Below are positions 15,342-23,275 of a stretch of DNA of 37,608 bases, piece by piece. A program made the position numbers and the translations under genes. The stretch is from Flavobacteriia bacterium. Lineage in GTDB: Bacteria > Bacteroidota > Bacteroidia > Flavobacteriales_D > Crocinitomicaceae. Position 1 is the first letter of the stretch. Every line of letters begins with the position of its first letter. The stretch is from contig CANHVK010000015.1 of NCBI GenBank assembly GCA_947464135.1, forward strand, positions 1 through 37,608, in the 5' to 3' direction. Below the pieces are notes generated by a model. It saw only the letters and a program-made list of their open reading frames with translations. It did not search any database and had not been told where the DNA came from.

Positions 15342-16115
15342 ATGAGAATTTCAATTTTATTTATTACACTTTTATTGGTTGCTTTTTCATGCAGAAAAGA
15401 AGAAATAGTAACTAATACTCCAACAACTGATAATACTCCAAAAGGACGTTTGGTTTTTCACCTACATACTTTCATTGGAGATTCTGAAGTAGATGGATAT
15501 GATATAGATATGACTACTCCTGAGGGTAGAAAAATCTCATTGAATAGAGCGCAGTTTTATATAACAAATGTTCAATTAGTAAAATTAGATGGAAGTATTT
15601 ACAATGTTCCAAGCAAAGGAGCATTAAAAGTATTCGAATCGGAAAGTGTGGTAATTGGCGATGTGAATGTAGGCAACTACAAATCCATACGTTTTAAATT
15701 AGGCTTGATTCCAGAAACAAATTTGCTATTACCAACTGTAGAAGGGTATTCAAATTTGCTAAATCAATCAGAAATGTGGTTTAATAATACTGCCAAAGCT
15801 AATGAATATGTGTTTTTGAATTTTGCTGGAAAAATCGATACAACCAAAGCGATGAATGGGGAAAAAATTCCCTTTGAATACAAAATTGGCGGGAATGATA
15901 ACTTAGTTACTATTGAAATGCCTGAACAAGGGTTGACAATTTTAGAAGGTCAAATTGGGTACGGACATATGATCATTGATTATAGTAAATTCTTTACAAA
16001 CATCGATTTAACCAAAAACGAAAACCTAACGATTCAAAGTTTAGCGGATAACAAAAAAACCATCGTAACAACCCTTAAAACGAACATTGCATCCATGTTC
16101 AAATACGAAAATTAA
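15342..16115 (+). CDS. MbnP-like lipoprotein 1
   Basis: A 257-residue lipoprotein (lipobox VAFSC, C17) of the MbnP family of periplasmic copper-binding beta-sandwich proteins. Supporting motifs: RLVFHLHTFIGD near the mature N-terminus, SLNRAQFYITNVQLVKLDG (a conserved 'F.Y.ISN..L...DG' block), GNYKSIRFKLG, and QSEMWFNN with W146 in the region where the family has its reactive tryptophan. In methanotroph MbnP a Trp is converted to kynurenine by MbnH and then helps bind copper. Here the surrounding WSWKSGY consensus has drifted to MWFNN, so activity of this copy is less certain than of copy 2. The start is the ATG at 15342, 5 bp after the barrel stop; the longer frame begins inside that gene. 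Confidence 0.8.
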   Translation: MRISILFITLLLVAFSCRKEEIVTNTPTTDNTPKGRLVFHLHTFIGDSEVDGYDIDMTTPEGRKISLNRAQFYITNVQLVKLDGSIYNVPSKGALKVFESESVVIGDVNVGNYKSIRFKLGLIPETNLLLPTVEGYSNLLNQSEMWFNNTAKANEYVFLNFAGKIDTTKAMNGEKIPFEYKIGGNDNLVTIEMPEQGLTILEGQIGYGHMIIDYSKFFTNIDLTKNENLTIQSLADNKKTIVTTLKTNIASMFKYEN

Positions 16116-16117
16116 AA

Positions 16118-16498
16118 ATGAAAAAAGCACTTTTCATAGTTTCTGTTTCTCTCGCCTTTGTAGCTTGTAAAAAAGGTACTACCGAAGTGGTGTGTAACCC
16201 ACCTGCAACGGTATCTTTTAAAAATGACATTCAACCCATATTCAATGCAAATTGCAATACTTCAGGATGTCACTCAGGAAACAAACCTGCGGGAAATTTA
16301 AACCTTGAAAGTGCAAATGCTTATGCTAATTTAATGGACTCTAAAAGTGGATATATCGACCTTTTACATCCAGAAAATAGCATTTTGTATGTTTCCATAA
16401 CTTCAAAAACGAATCCAATGCCACCATCTGGAAAATTAGATGAATGTGTAACAGGATTAATTTTGAAATGGATACAGCAAGGAGCGAAAAAAAATTAG
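16118..16498 (+). CDS. Small cytochrome-like lipoprotein with CX4CH motif
   Basis: A 126-residue lipoprotein (lipobox AFVAC, C17) with one cytochrome c-like domain. The motif is C46-NTSG-C51-H52, four residues between the cysteines instead of two, within IQPIFNANCNTSGCHSG. A likely axial Met is in NPMPPSGKL and the domain ends LILKWIQQGAK, as in small Bacteroidota and planctomycete-type cytochromes with 'W...GA'. The protein at 18578 is a paralogue with a normal CVSCH. Whether CX4CH holds haem covalently here is not certain; the family resemblance suggests it does. The gene starts 2 bp after the MbnP-like gene, so it is cotranscribed and may carry electrons to or from the copper protein system. 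Confidence 0.78.
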   Translation: MKKALFIVSVSLAFVACKKGTTEVVCNPPATVSFKNDIQPIFNANCNTSGCHSGNKPAGNLNLESANAYANLMDSKSGYIDLLHPENSILYVSITSKTNPMPPSGKLDECVTGLILKWIQQGAKKN

Positions 16499-16512
16499 GC
16501 TTCGAGAAGGTC

Positions 16513-16607
16513 AGTAACTTCGACTTTGCTCAGTTTGACTGACTGAACAAAGAATCTGCCTTAGTGAGCATAAACGAAGTTACTGTCCGACTGAGCGTAG
16601 TCGAAGT
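16513..16607. repeat. Composite REP-like inverted repeat
   Basis: Two interleaved inverted repeats. AGTAACTTCG (16513-16522) pairs perfectly with CGAAGTTACT (16575-16584). ACTTCGACTTTGCTCAGT (16517-16534) pairs with ACTGAGCGTAGTCGAAGT (16590-16607) in 16 of 18 positions. The unit ACTTCGACTxxGCTCAGT is a dispersed repeat I associate with Bacteroidota genomes. The two pairings share bases, so the RNA could switch between two hairpins. The element separates the two halves of the copper cluster. Confidence 0.7.
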
Positions 16608-16645
16608 CAAAATAGAATTAGAATAAAAACTTAAAATTTAAAAAA

Positions 16646-17467
16646 ATGAAAAAAGTAAAATTAACGATCGTTGCAGCAGCAACATTAATCTTAGGATTAA
16701 CATCTTGTAAAAAAGAGGAAACTACACCTACAACAACTACACCTACTGGTAATGGTACTGTAAATATCGAATTTGCACACAAATACGGTATGATGAACGA
16801 AAATAATTTTGAACTTGAAAAAGAATTCATTCATCCAATGAAAAAAGACACGATGTATTTCTCTAAATTCAAGTATTTCTTTACGAATGTACGTTTGAAA
16901 AAAGCGGATGGTACTTATTGGACAGAAACTGAAAGCTATCATTTAATTGACTTAGCAAAACCAAGTTCATTATCTTTAAGTTTAGCAAATGTACCTGCTG
17001 GTGATTATACTTCTTTGGAATATACTTTAGGTGTTGATAGTGCTAGGAATGTATCTGGAGCTCAAACAGGTGATTTAGCAACTACAAACGATATGTATTG
17101 GAGCTGGAAAAGCGGTTACATTATGTTAAAAGCAGAAGGAAAATACTTAGATACTGCTAAACAAAAAACATTTGTATTCCATTTAGGAGGATTTAGCGGT
17201 GCAAATAATATCGTTACTAAACGTTCGTTAGCTCTTGAAAACACAAACAAAGTAAGTGTTTCAAACGGGAAAAAAAGTACGATCTCTATCGAAGTTAACC
17301 CAGGATTATTATGGCATACTGCAGAAACTGTAAAAAAATCGAATATGATTCATATGCCAGGTGCTAATACTATTAAAATGGCATTAGGTGATAACGGCAC
17401 TACCGGTTTTGGATTTTTTAATAGCCCTTATGGATTCTCTGTTAAAAAAGTGACTAATAATCAATAA
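16646..17467 (+). CDS. MbnP-like lipoprotein 2
   Basis: A 273-residue lipoprotein (lipobox GLTSC, C21) and a clear MbnP-family member: VNIEFAHKYG at the mature start, FSKFKYFFTNVRLKKADG, PAGDYTSLEYTLGVD and NDMYWSWKSGYIMLKAEG. The last holds W152 and W154, the conserved Trp region where MbnH forms kynurenine in methanotroph MbnP. H45, H100, H179 and H224 are possible copper ligands. The domain ends NPYGF-like (FNSPYGFSV). It probably binds copper in the periplasm or at the outer membrane. A strong terminator directly follows, so only part of the transcription should continue into the MbnH-like gene, keeping the binding protein in excess over its modifying enzyme. Confidence 0.88.
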   Translation: MKKVKLTIVAAATLILGLTSCKKEETTPTTTTPTGNGTVNIEFAHKYGMMNENNFELEKEFIHPMKKDTMYFSKFKYFFTNVRLKKADGTYWTETESYHLIDLAKPSSLSLSLANVPAGDYTSLEYTLGVDSARNVSGAQTGDLATTNDMYWSWKSGYIMLKAEGKYLDTAKQKTFVFHLGGFSGANNIVTKRSLALENTNKVSVSNGKKSTISIEVNPGLLWHTAETVKKSNMIHMPGANTIKMALGDNGTTGFGFFNSPYGFSVKKVTNNQ

Positions 17468-17474
17468 AAAAATT

Positions 17475-17508
17475 GATTCAGGAGAATTAATCTTCTCCTG
17501 AATCTTTT
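17475..17508 (+). terminator. Strong hairpin between MbnP-like 2 and MbnH-like genes
   Basis: Perfect 12-bp stem GATTCAGGAGAA / TTCTCCTGAATC (17475-17486, 17493-17504) with a 6-base loop, followed by TTTT. It lies inside an apparent operon and is likely a partial terminator. Confidence 0.75.
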
Positions 17509-17519
17509 AACTTTCATGT

Positions 17520-18539
17520 ATGAAATACATTTACATCCTACTCATACTTTTTATAACATTTTCTTGCCAAAAAGAAGAAGCAATAATTTCTCCTGTTAAT
17601 TCTTTCACCTTTGATCAACCTACTCATTTTCCTAAGCCAGTCTATTCATATGCCAACAATCCACTAACAAAAGAGGGGTTTGAACTAGGACGTTTTTTAT
17701 TTTACGATCCCATACTTTCACTTGATAGTTCTATATCATGTAGCTCTTGTCATGCTCAACCTCATGGTTTTGCAGACCACAATATTCCGTTAAGTAAAGG
17801 AGTGAATGGAAAATTTGGCAAACGAAATGCACCCGCTCTGATGAACTTAGCTTGGTCACCCGCATTTATGTGGGACGGAGGTGTAAATCACATTGAAGTG
17901 CAACCATTAGTTCCTTTAACAGATGAACATGAAATGGGAGAATCAATAGCAAATATTGTCATTAAATTAAATCGTAGCACCTTTTACAAAAAGAAGTTTA
18001 AAGAAGCATTTGGTATAGAAACAATTACTGATCAAAAGCTACTTCATGCGTTGGCTCAATTTACATCGATGTTAGTTTCAGCTAATTCAAAATACGATCA
18101 AGTAAAGTCTGGTAAAGCAACTTTTACAGAAGATGAAAATCAAGGATATGAATTATTCAAATCTTATTGTAATACTTGTCATACAGAACCTCTTTTTACC
18201 AACTATTCATATCGTAATAGTGGTTTAGAAAAAGAAATTATAGATATTGGAAGAGAGCGTATTACCCTAGAACCAACTGACAAAGGAAAATTCAAAGTTC
18301 CTTCCTTACGCAATGTAGAATTTACTTATCCTTACATGCATAATGGAAGTATTTTTAACCTAAAAGAATTGATGAAATTTAAAGCTAATGGAATACAAAT
18401 TTCAAATACAACAGATCCATTAATTATGAATGGTTTTCCATTATCTGATAAAGACCAAGCGGATCTTATTGCTTTTCTTAAAACATTGAGTGATTTTTCT
18501 TATATCGGCAATGTGAAATATGCAGAACCAATACGTTAA
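17520..18539 (+). CDS. MbnH/MauG/cytochrome c peroxidase-type di-haem lipoprotein
   Basis: A 339-residue lipoprotein (lipobox ITFSC, C16) with two c-haem sites, CSSCH at 74-78 and CNTCH at 217-221, in the fold of bacterial di-haem peroxidases. Family motifs are ELGRFLFYDPILS, HGFADHN, RNAPALMNLAW, MWDGG, PLTDEHEMG, FKVPSLRNVE and YPYMHNGS. Classical members reduce peroxide; MauG and MbnH instead use a high-valent di-haem to oxidise tryptophan in a partner protein. Being adjacent to two MbnP genes strongly favours the MbnH role, oxidation of an MbnP Trp to kynurenine, though a plain peroxidase cannot be excluded. TAACTTTC (17508-17515, one mismatch to the -7 consensus) could give it a promoter of its own after the terminator. 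Confidence 0.88.
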   Translation: MKYIYILLILFITFSCQKEEAIISPVNSFTFDQPTHFPKPVYSYANNPLTKEGFELGRFLFYDPILSLDSSISCSSCHAQPHGFADHNIPLSKGVNGKFGKRNAPALMNLAWSPAFMWDGGVNHIEVQPLVPLTDEHEMGESIANIVIKLNRSTFYKKKFKEAFGIETITDQKLLHALAQFTSMLVSANSKYDQVKSGKATFTEDENQGYELFKSYCNTCHTEPLFTNYSYRNSGLEKEIIDIGRERITLEPTDKGKFKVPSLRNVEFTYPYMHNGSIFNLKELMKFKANGIQISNTTDPLIMNGFPLSDKDQADLIAFLKTLSDFSYIGNVKYAEPIR

Positions 18540-18577
18540 AATAAAACGATTTATACTTACGATTAAATAAATTAAAA

Positions 18578-18925
18578 ATGAAAAAATTATTTCCAATTAC
18601 TTATATCTGTTTATTCTTTATTTCTTGTAAAAAAGAAAATACAAACACTGTAACACCCATTAATAGTAATGTAGAAAATTGTTCAAAAACAATTTCATAT
18701 AAAACTGAAATTGCACCAATGTTCAACACTTATTGTGTAAGTTGTCATTCATCAATCCAAGCAAGTGGTGGAATAAATCTCTCTGGATATAATAATACTT
18801 CAACACATGCTACTAGTTCTTTAAACTCTATCAAAAATGGATCTATGCCTCCCATGGGTTCAATTCCTGACAGTTTAATCCAAAAGTTAAATTGTTGGAT
18901 TAATCAAGGAAAGTTAAATAATTAG
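18578..18925 (+). CDS. Small cytochrome c lipoprotein
   Basis: A 115-residue lipoprotein (lipobox LFFISC, C17) with one c-type haem site CVSCH at 53-57 in APMFNTYCVSCHSS and a likely axial Met in GSMPPMGS. It ends NCWINQGK, parallel to the KWIQQGAK end of the CX4CH protein at 16118, of which it is a paralogue. It lies 38 bp after the MbnH-like gene on the same strand. A role as electron carrier for the di-haem enzyme is the natural inference. It is the last gene of the copper-related cluster. Confidence 0.85.
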   Translation: MKKLFPITYICLFFISCKKENTNTVTPINSNVENCSKTISYKTEIAPMFNTYCVSCHSSIQASGGINLSGYNNTSTHATSSLNSIKNGSMPPMGSIPDSLIQKLNCWINQGKLNN

Positions 18926-19014
18926 AGACTTTTAAAATACGTACATATCCTTACATCTGTTTGATAGTTAGATAATTTCACTTATTAAGATTTTTAAAAA
19001 CAACTTTTTCGTAG

Positions 19015-19022
19015 TACTTTTG
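19015..19022 (+). promoter_or_regulatory. Promoter -7 element TACTTTTG (propeller-SpoIIE sensor)
   Basis: Exact TAnnTTTG match, 18 bp before the ATG at 19041. The 115-bp gap upstream holds nothing else that I can recognise. Confidence 0.6.
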
Positions 19023-19040
19023 CTTTCAAATTAATCAAAA

Positions 19041-22000
19041 ATGATGAAAAAATTACTTGTTTTATCTTTCTTATTTATAAGTTGTTACTTCTTCTCACAA
19101 GATGGAGGAAACTATTTCATTAAAAATTTCGATCAAAAAGTTTCTGGATTAAATGGACAGGCGTGGACAGGAATAGAAGATAATAATGGCGTTTTATATT
19201 TTGCTTCAGGTACTAAAGTTTCGATGTATGATGGAAGAAACTGGACATCTGTTCAATTAACAAATCAAGCCCCTCCACTATCTTTTTGTAAGAATGAAAA
19301 AGGAATCATTTACGTTGGTGGTGTAGGTGAGTTCGGATACCTACAACCTAATAAACAAGGATTAATTGAATATGTATCTTTAAAGAATAAAGCTCCAAAA
19401 GATAAAAGAGATTTTCAAAATATTTGGACTTGCGTAAGTAATGAAGGATTTGTCTACTTTGCAACGGATAATGGTATATTTTCGTGGAATGGGAAGGAAG
19501 TAAAATTCATCAAAAAACCAGTTTTTATGACCTTAATAAAAATCGGTAACCAAGTTGTTTTTTGCTCTCCCAAAGAAGGGTTGATGGAAATTGATAAAGG
19601 GATTGTAAAACCTATGAAAAATGGGAAAGCTTTTATCAATACTCCTGTTGTAGGTGGGGTTAAAATATCAAAAGACGAAATCTTATTTTTAACGGGAAAA
19701 GACCCCGTAATGATTTACAATACTAATTCAGGTGAAATCAACAAAACTCAAAATCAAATACTTTCTTATAATAATTTTCTTCTTCAAGCCTATGTATATA
19801 GTGTAGATAAAACCGTTAATAACAAAATTATCATCGGAACTATCTACCAAGGTGCGCTTATTTTCGATTTAAATGGTGTGTTACTTGGACAAGTGAATAC
19901 AAAAACAGGGCTTTTAAACAATGCTGTAAATAAAGTATTTAACGACCGTATGGGTAACACCTGGTTGTGTACTGATAAAGGAGTAGCTCGATTAGAAATA
20001 AATTCAGGTTTAAAAAATTGGAGTCAAAACGAAGGAATTGATGGAGCTGTAGAAGATGTTATTGTTTATAATAATACGGTTTATGTAGCAACTGCTGTAG
20101 GGGTAAAATATTTAAAAGACGGCGTATTTGTTCCTATAGAAGGATTACGAGATGAAAATTGGGAATTTATTCAATTTAAAAACAGATTATTTCTTGGAAA
20201 TGCTAACGGACTTTTTGAAATAAATCACTCAACAAAAACAGTAACTCAAATATTTGATAAAAATACTGTTTGGTCTGTTAATCAAAAGGATGACAAACTA
20301 ATTCTTGGAAGTACTGATGGAGTGTACGAATTTACACTTGAAACGAAAGTATACAAACAAATTGCAAAAACAAAAAGTGCTGTTAGAAGTATTGCTTTAG
20401 ATGGTAAAAACAGAATTTGGTTTGCTACTGAAAATACAGGTGTTGGTTATGTTAATAATCAAAAAGTAGAATACCTATCTCGTAAAGAAGGATTAAAATT
20501 TGATGGTTATAACCAAGTTTTTAGAATAAAAGATAAAGCATATGTAGGAACAAAAGCAGGATTATATATCCTAGATGACACAAAAAATAAACTTGTTAAG
20601 GCTTGTGAATTTGGGGAATTTATGTGTAAGGAAGAAACTGGGGTTTTCAGAATGAAACAATTCGGTAAGGATATGATTTTTACATCTACCTATGGAGATA
20701 ATAGTGCACGTTTTTCATTAATAAATATTAAAAATAAAAATAGAGATACACTTCATCTAAAGCAATTACCTAAAATGCATATCTATTCTTTTTGTGAGAA
20801 TAACAATATTATGTGGTTAGGTACTCCTTTCGGACTTTATCAGTACAATAAAAACGAAATAAAAAATACTAAATATCAAAATAAAGCACTTGTAAGACAA
20901 GTGTTTGTAGGAAAAGATTCACTTCTTTTTGGTGGTTCGTTTTTAAATTTTGACGAGAATAAAAATGCAATTATTGGTAATACTCAAATTACAAAATTGA
21001 ATCCTAAAATCGACTACGATTTAAATGAAATGAATTTTGTTTTTACAAGTCCATTCTATAATAATGAAGATAAAATACTTTACCAATACAAATTAGAAGG
21101 ATTTGACGAAGAATGGTCTGCTTGGAGTGCGGATAACTTTAAAAGTTATACCAACTTATTTGAAGGGAAATATACTTTTATGGTGCGTGCTCAAAACGTA
21201 TTTGGACAAATTTCAGAAATTGGTAAATTTAGCTTTAAGATTACTCCACCTTGGTATAGAACTATTTATGCATACATTATATATGTTTTAGTTTTTGTAT
21301 TCTCGATATACACATTTGTAAGAATGTATACGAAAAGACTAAGAGAAGCTAATATTCGATTAGAAAAAATTGTAGCAGAACGTACAGCTGAAGTGGTGAA
21401 ACAAAGAGATGAAATCCAAGAAAAAAATGAATTAATTACCGAAAGTATTGAATACGCGAAAACCATCCAAGAAGCTATCATTACCTCTGATGAGTATTTT
21501 AGAAATATCTTTAGTGACTTATTTATATTATTTAAACCGAAAGATATCGTAAGTGGTGATTTCTATTGGGGGTATAAAACAAAATCAAACAAGATATTCT
21601 GGGTTGCTGCCGATTGTACAGGTCACGGTGTACCAGGAGCGTTCATGACCATGATTGGGATGTCCTTACTAAATGAAATTATAATCGAAAAGGAAATAGA
21701 GAATACCAATGAAATCTTAGATTTATTAAGAGATTCCGTTATTAAAACATTAAATAAAAATGTTGATTTAGATTCTGATGAAAAAATGCGTAATGGTATG
21801 GATATCGCTATTTGTTGTTGGGATCTAAACACAAATGAACTTTCATATTCAGGTGCAAACAACCCTATGTATATCTTTAGAAATGGTGAATTATTAGAAT
21901 ATAAAGCAGATAAACAACCTATTGGTATTTACAAAAAAATGACTCCTTATACAAAACATACAGTTGAACTACAAAAAGGAGATAAGATATATACCTTTAG

Positions 22001-22190
22001 TGATGGATACGCAGATCAAATGAATGAAGAAGAAAACAGATTCAAAATTGCAAACCTTAAGAAAGCGATTTTAGAAGTTGGTGCTCAACCTACTGCATCT
22101 CAAAGAGAATTCTTCGATACAACCTACGAAAATTGGAAGGGAAGTTATGAGCAAATGGATGATGTTGTATTAATTGGGGTAGAAGTTTAA
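19041..22190 (+). CDS. Periplasmic beta-propeller sensor with cytoplasmic SpoIIE (PP2C) phosphatase
   Basis: A 1049-residue transmembrane receptor. A signal peptide (1-19) leads into two-component-regulator-type propeller repeats (about 35-640, many 'DNNGVLYFAS', 'GNTWLCTDKGVARL', 'KNRIWFATENTGV' blades), a Y_Y_Y domain (about 665-740, QYKLEGFDEEWSAWS), one membrane span (about 744-765), a coiled coil (770-820) and a SpoIIE/PP2C phosphatase (about 830-1047). Catalytic metal-binding aspartates are visible in VSGDFYWG, AADCTGHGVPGAFM (D858) and FSDGYADQ (near D988). The usual HTH or histidine kinase of hybrid propeller sensors is replaced by the phosphatase. The SiaB kinase and SiaC phosphoprotein genes face it across a shared terminator, so SiaC-P is the probable substrate, as SiaA acts in Pseudomonas. 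Confidence 0.93.
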   Translation: MMKKLLVLSFLFISCYFFSQDGGNYFIKNFDQKVSGLNGQAWTGIEDNNGVLYFASGTKVSMYDGRNWTSVQLTNQAPPLSFCKNEKGIIYVGGVGEFGYLQPNKQGLIEYVSLKNKAPKDKRDFQNIWTCVSNEGFVYFATDNGIFSWNGKEVKFIKKPVFMTLIKIGNQVVFCSPKEGLMEIDKGIVKPMKNGKAFINTPVVGGVKISKDEILFLTGKDPVMIYNTNSGEINKTQNQILSYNNFLLQAYVYSVDKTVNNKIIIGTIYQGALIFDLNGVLLGQVNTKTGLLNNAVNKVFNDRMGNTWLCTDKGVARLEINSGLKNWSQNEGIDGAVEDVIVYNNTVYVATAVGVKYLKDGVFVPIEGLRDENWEFIQFKNRLFLGNANGLFEINHSTKTVTQIFDKNTVWSVNQKDDKLILGSTDGVYEFTLETKVYKQIAKTKSAVRSIALDGKNRIWFATENTGVGYVNNQKVEYLSRKEGLKFDGYNQVFRIKDKAYVGTKAGLYILDDTKNKLVKACEFGEFMCKEETGVFRMKQFGKDMIFTSTYGDNSARFSLINIKNKNRDTLHLKQLPKMHIYSFCENNNIMWLGTPFGLYQYNKNEIKNTKYQNKALVRQVFVGKDSLLFGGSFLNFDENKNAIIGNTQITKLNPKIDYDLNEMNFVFTSPFYNNEDKILYQYKLEGFDEEWSAWSADNFKSYTNLFEGKYTFMVRAQNVFGQISEIGKFSFKITPPWYRTIYAYIIYVLVFVFSIYTFVRMYTKRLREANIRLEKIVAERTAEVVKQRDEIQEKNELITESIEYAKTIQEAIITSDEYFRNIFSDLFILFKPKDIVSGDFYWGYKTKSNKIFWVAADCTGHGVPGAFMTMIGMSLLNEIIIEKEIENTNEILDLLRDSVIKTLNKNVDLDSDEKMRNGMDIAICCWDLNTNELSYSGANNPMYIFRNGELLEYKADKQPIGIYKKMTPYTKHTVELQKGDKIYTFSDGYADQMNEEENRFKIANLKKAILEVGAQPTASQREFFDTTYENWKGSYEQMDDVVLIGVEV

Positions 22191-22210
22191 TTAAAAAGTA
22201 TATGACAAAA

Positions 22211-22245
22211 AATAGGCTGCTCAAATTTGAGCAGCCTATTTTTTT
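22211..22245. terminator. Bidirectional perfect-palindrome terminator
   Basis: A 30-base perfect palindrome (22211-22240; arm AATAGGCTGCTCAAA) flanked by an A-run on the left and a T-run on the right. It should stop transcription from both convergent operons. Confidence 0.9.
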
Positions 22246-22258
22246 GGGAATAATTAAA

Positions 22259-22630
22259 TCAAACCTCTTTTATTTCATGAGATATTTCAACTAAATCAAG
22301 TAACTCTTCACCGGCTTCTTGCATTTCTTCGTCATCTGATTGATAATACCATATAACGTGTAGGTCTTTTGATTCAGCAAACTTTTCAAACAACTCAAAT
22401 AAATCAAGTAAAATTTTACTCGTTGAAGTGTTAAAATAATCCATTTTCACCTCAAAAATCATTTTTTCCGATGTTTCTTCAAAAAAGGCATTTAACCATT
22501 CAAACATTGGTTTGTAAAATTGCATAGGATTTTCAGGCCTAGAATTCCCAGTTAATGAAAATACTTTTTTATCAGGATCTAATTCAATTTGAGGTGTCAT
22601 CTTAGTCGCCTCCACAAAATATCTTTCCAT
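22259..22630 (-). CDS. siaC: SiaC-family regulatory phosphoprotein (DUF1987)
   Basis: A 123-residue STAS-like protein of the SiaC/DUF1987 family. Motifs: FSLTGNSRPENPMQFYKPM near residues 24-42, then KMDYFNTSTSKILLDL, where T68 sits in NTSTSK, the same position as the Thr phosphorylated in Pseudomonas SiaC as I recall it. In the Sia system, SiaB phosphorylates SiaC, the SpoIIE phosphatase SiaA removes the phosphate, and free SiaC activates the diguanylate cyclase SiaD. No GGDEF gene is in this window, so the output partner is unknown. It begins 2 bp after the SiaB stop, in one operon, and converges on the SpoIIE-sensor gene. Confidence 0.9.
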   Translation of the reverse strand: MERYFVEATKMTPQIELDPDKKVFSLTGNSRPENPMQFYKPMFEWLNAFFEETSEKMIFEVKMDYFNTSTSKILLDLFELFEKFAESKDLHVIWYYQSDDEEMQEAGEELLDLVEISHEIKEV

Positions 22631-22632
22631 GA

Positions 22633-23184
22633 CTAATAATTTTTTAAATCTACAGTAATTAAAAATGTAAAGTTTGAAGTTTCAATATCATGGTATTCAA
22701 CAGTAAATTTGATGTTTTCTGTAGATTTTCTAGCAATTTCTATTAAACCTAAGCCAGCATCCCCTTCTCTAGATAATTTACCATGTTTTAGTTGATCCTT
22801 ATATAACTTAGTTAGTTCCTCTTGATTCGCAAAATTCAATTCTTGAATTGTATTAATTAAAGGTCCAACTTCAGAATTAGGCACTAAATTTCGAGTAGAA
22901 ATATATAACCTACTATTTAAATCTAGATGACATATAAAACTTGATACATGTTGTGAAGGATACCTAACAGCATGCTTGCAAACATTATCCAATGCTTCAG
23001 TAACAATTTTAAGAATTTTTTTCTTAGCAACTAACTCAATATTCCTAGCGGTCATTCTATCATCTATTTGAGTTATCACTGAATTTGTATTAGACCAATC
23101 AAAAGGCTCATTTAAAATTAAGACTTCTGATGCTACACTTGGTACTCCTAAATTTTCTAAAACATTTAATATTGGTAACGACAT
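22633..23184 (-). CDS. siaB: SiaB-family protein kinase (DUF6272)
   Basis: A 183-residue GHKL-type ATP-binding protein. The N-box is VTEALDNVCKHA (N67) and the G-box is EGDAGLGLIEIARKS (141-154), as in the SiaB family and in anti-sigma kinases such as SpoIIAB/RsbW. There is no sensor or membrane domain. It should phosphorylate the adjacent SiaC on Thr. The gene is first in a two-gene operon (siaB-siaC). I see no good TAnnTTTG element in the 91-bp leader, only a strongly A/T-rich tract before the ATG. The antagonistic phosphatase is the convergent propeller-SpoIIE protein. Confidence 0.88.
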   Translation of the reverse strand: MSLPILNVLENLGVPSVASEVLILNEPFDWSNTNSVITQIDDRMTARNIELVAKKKILKIVTEALDNVCKHAVRYPSQHVSSFICHLDLNSRLYISTRNLVPNSEVGPLINTIQELNFANQEELTKLYKDQLKHGKLSREGDAGLGLIEIARKSTENIKFTVEYHDIETSNFTFLITVDLKNY

Positions 23185-23233
23185 AACTTTAACTTTTTTT
23201 TATTAAAATAGTAAAAATTTCTTAAAAATGAAA

Positions 23234-23255
23234 AAGGAGAATAAAAATTCTCCTT
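23234..23255 (-). terminator. Hairpin terminator after the isomerase gene
   Basis: A 9-bp stem AAGGAGAAT / ATTCTCCTT with a 4-base loop. On the minus strand it is followed by a T-rich stretch (TTTCATTTTT), 20 bp after the stop of the isomerase gene. Confidence 0.75.
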
Positions 23256-23275
23256 CAATCATAAAAAATAATTAT

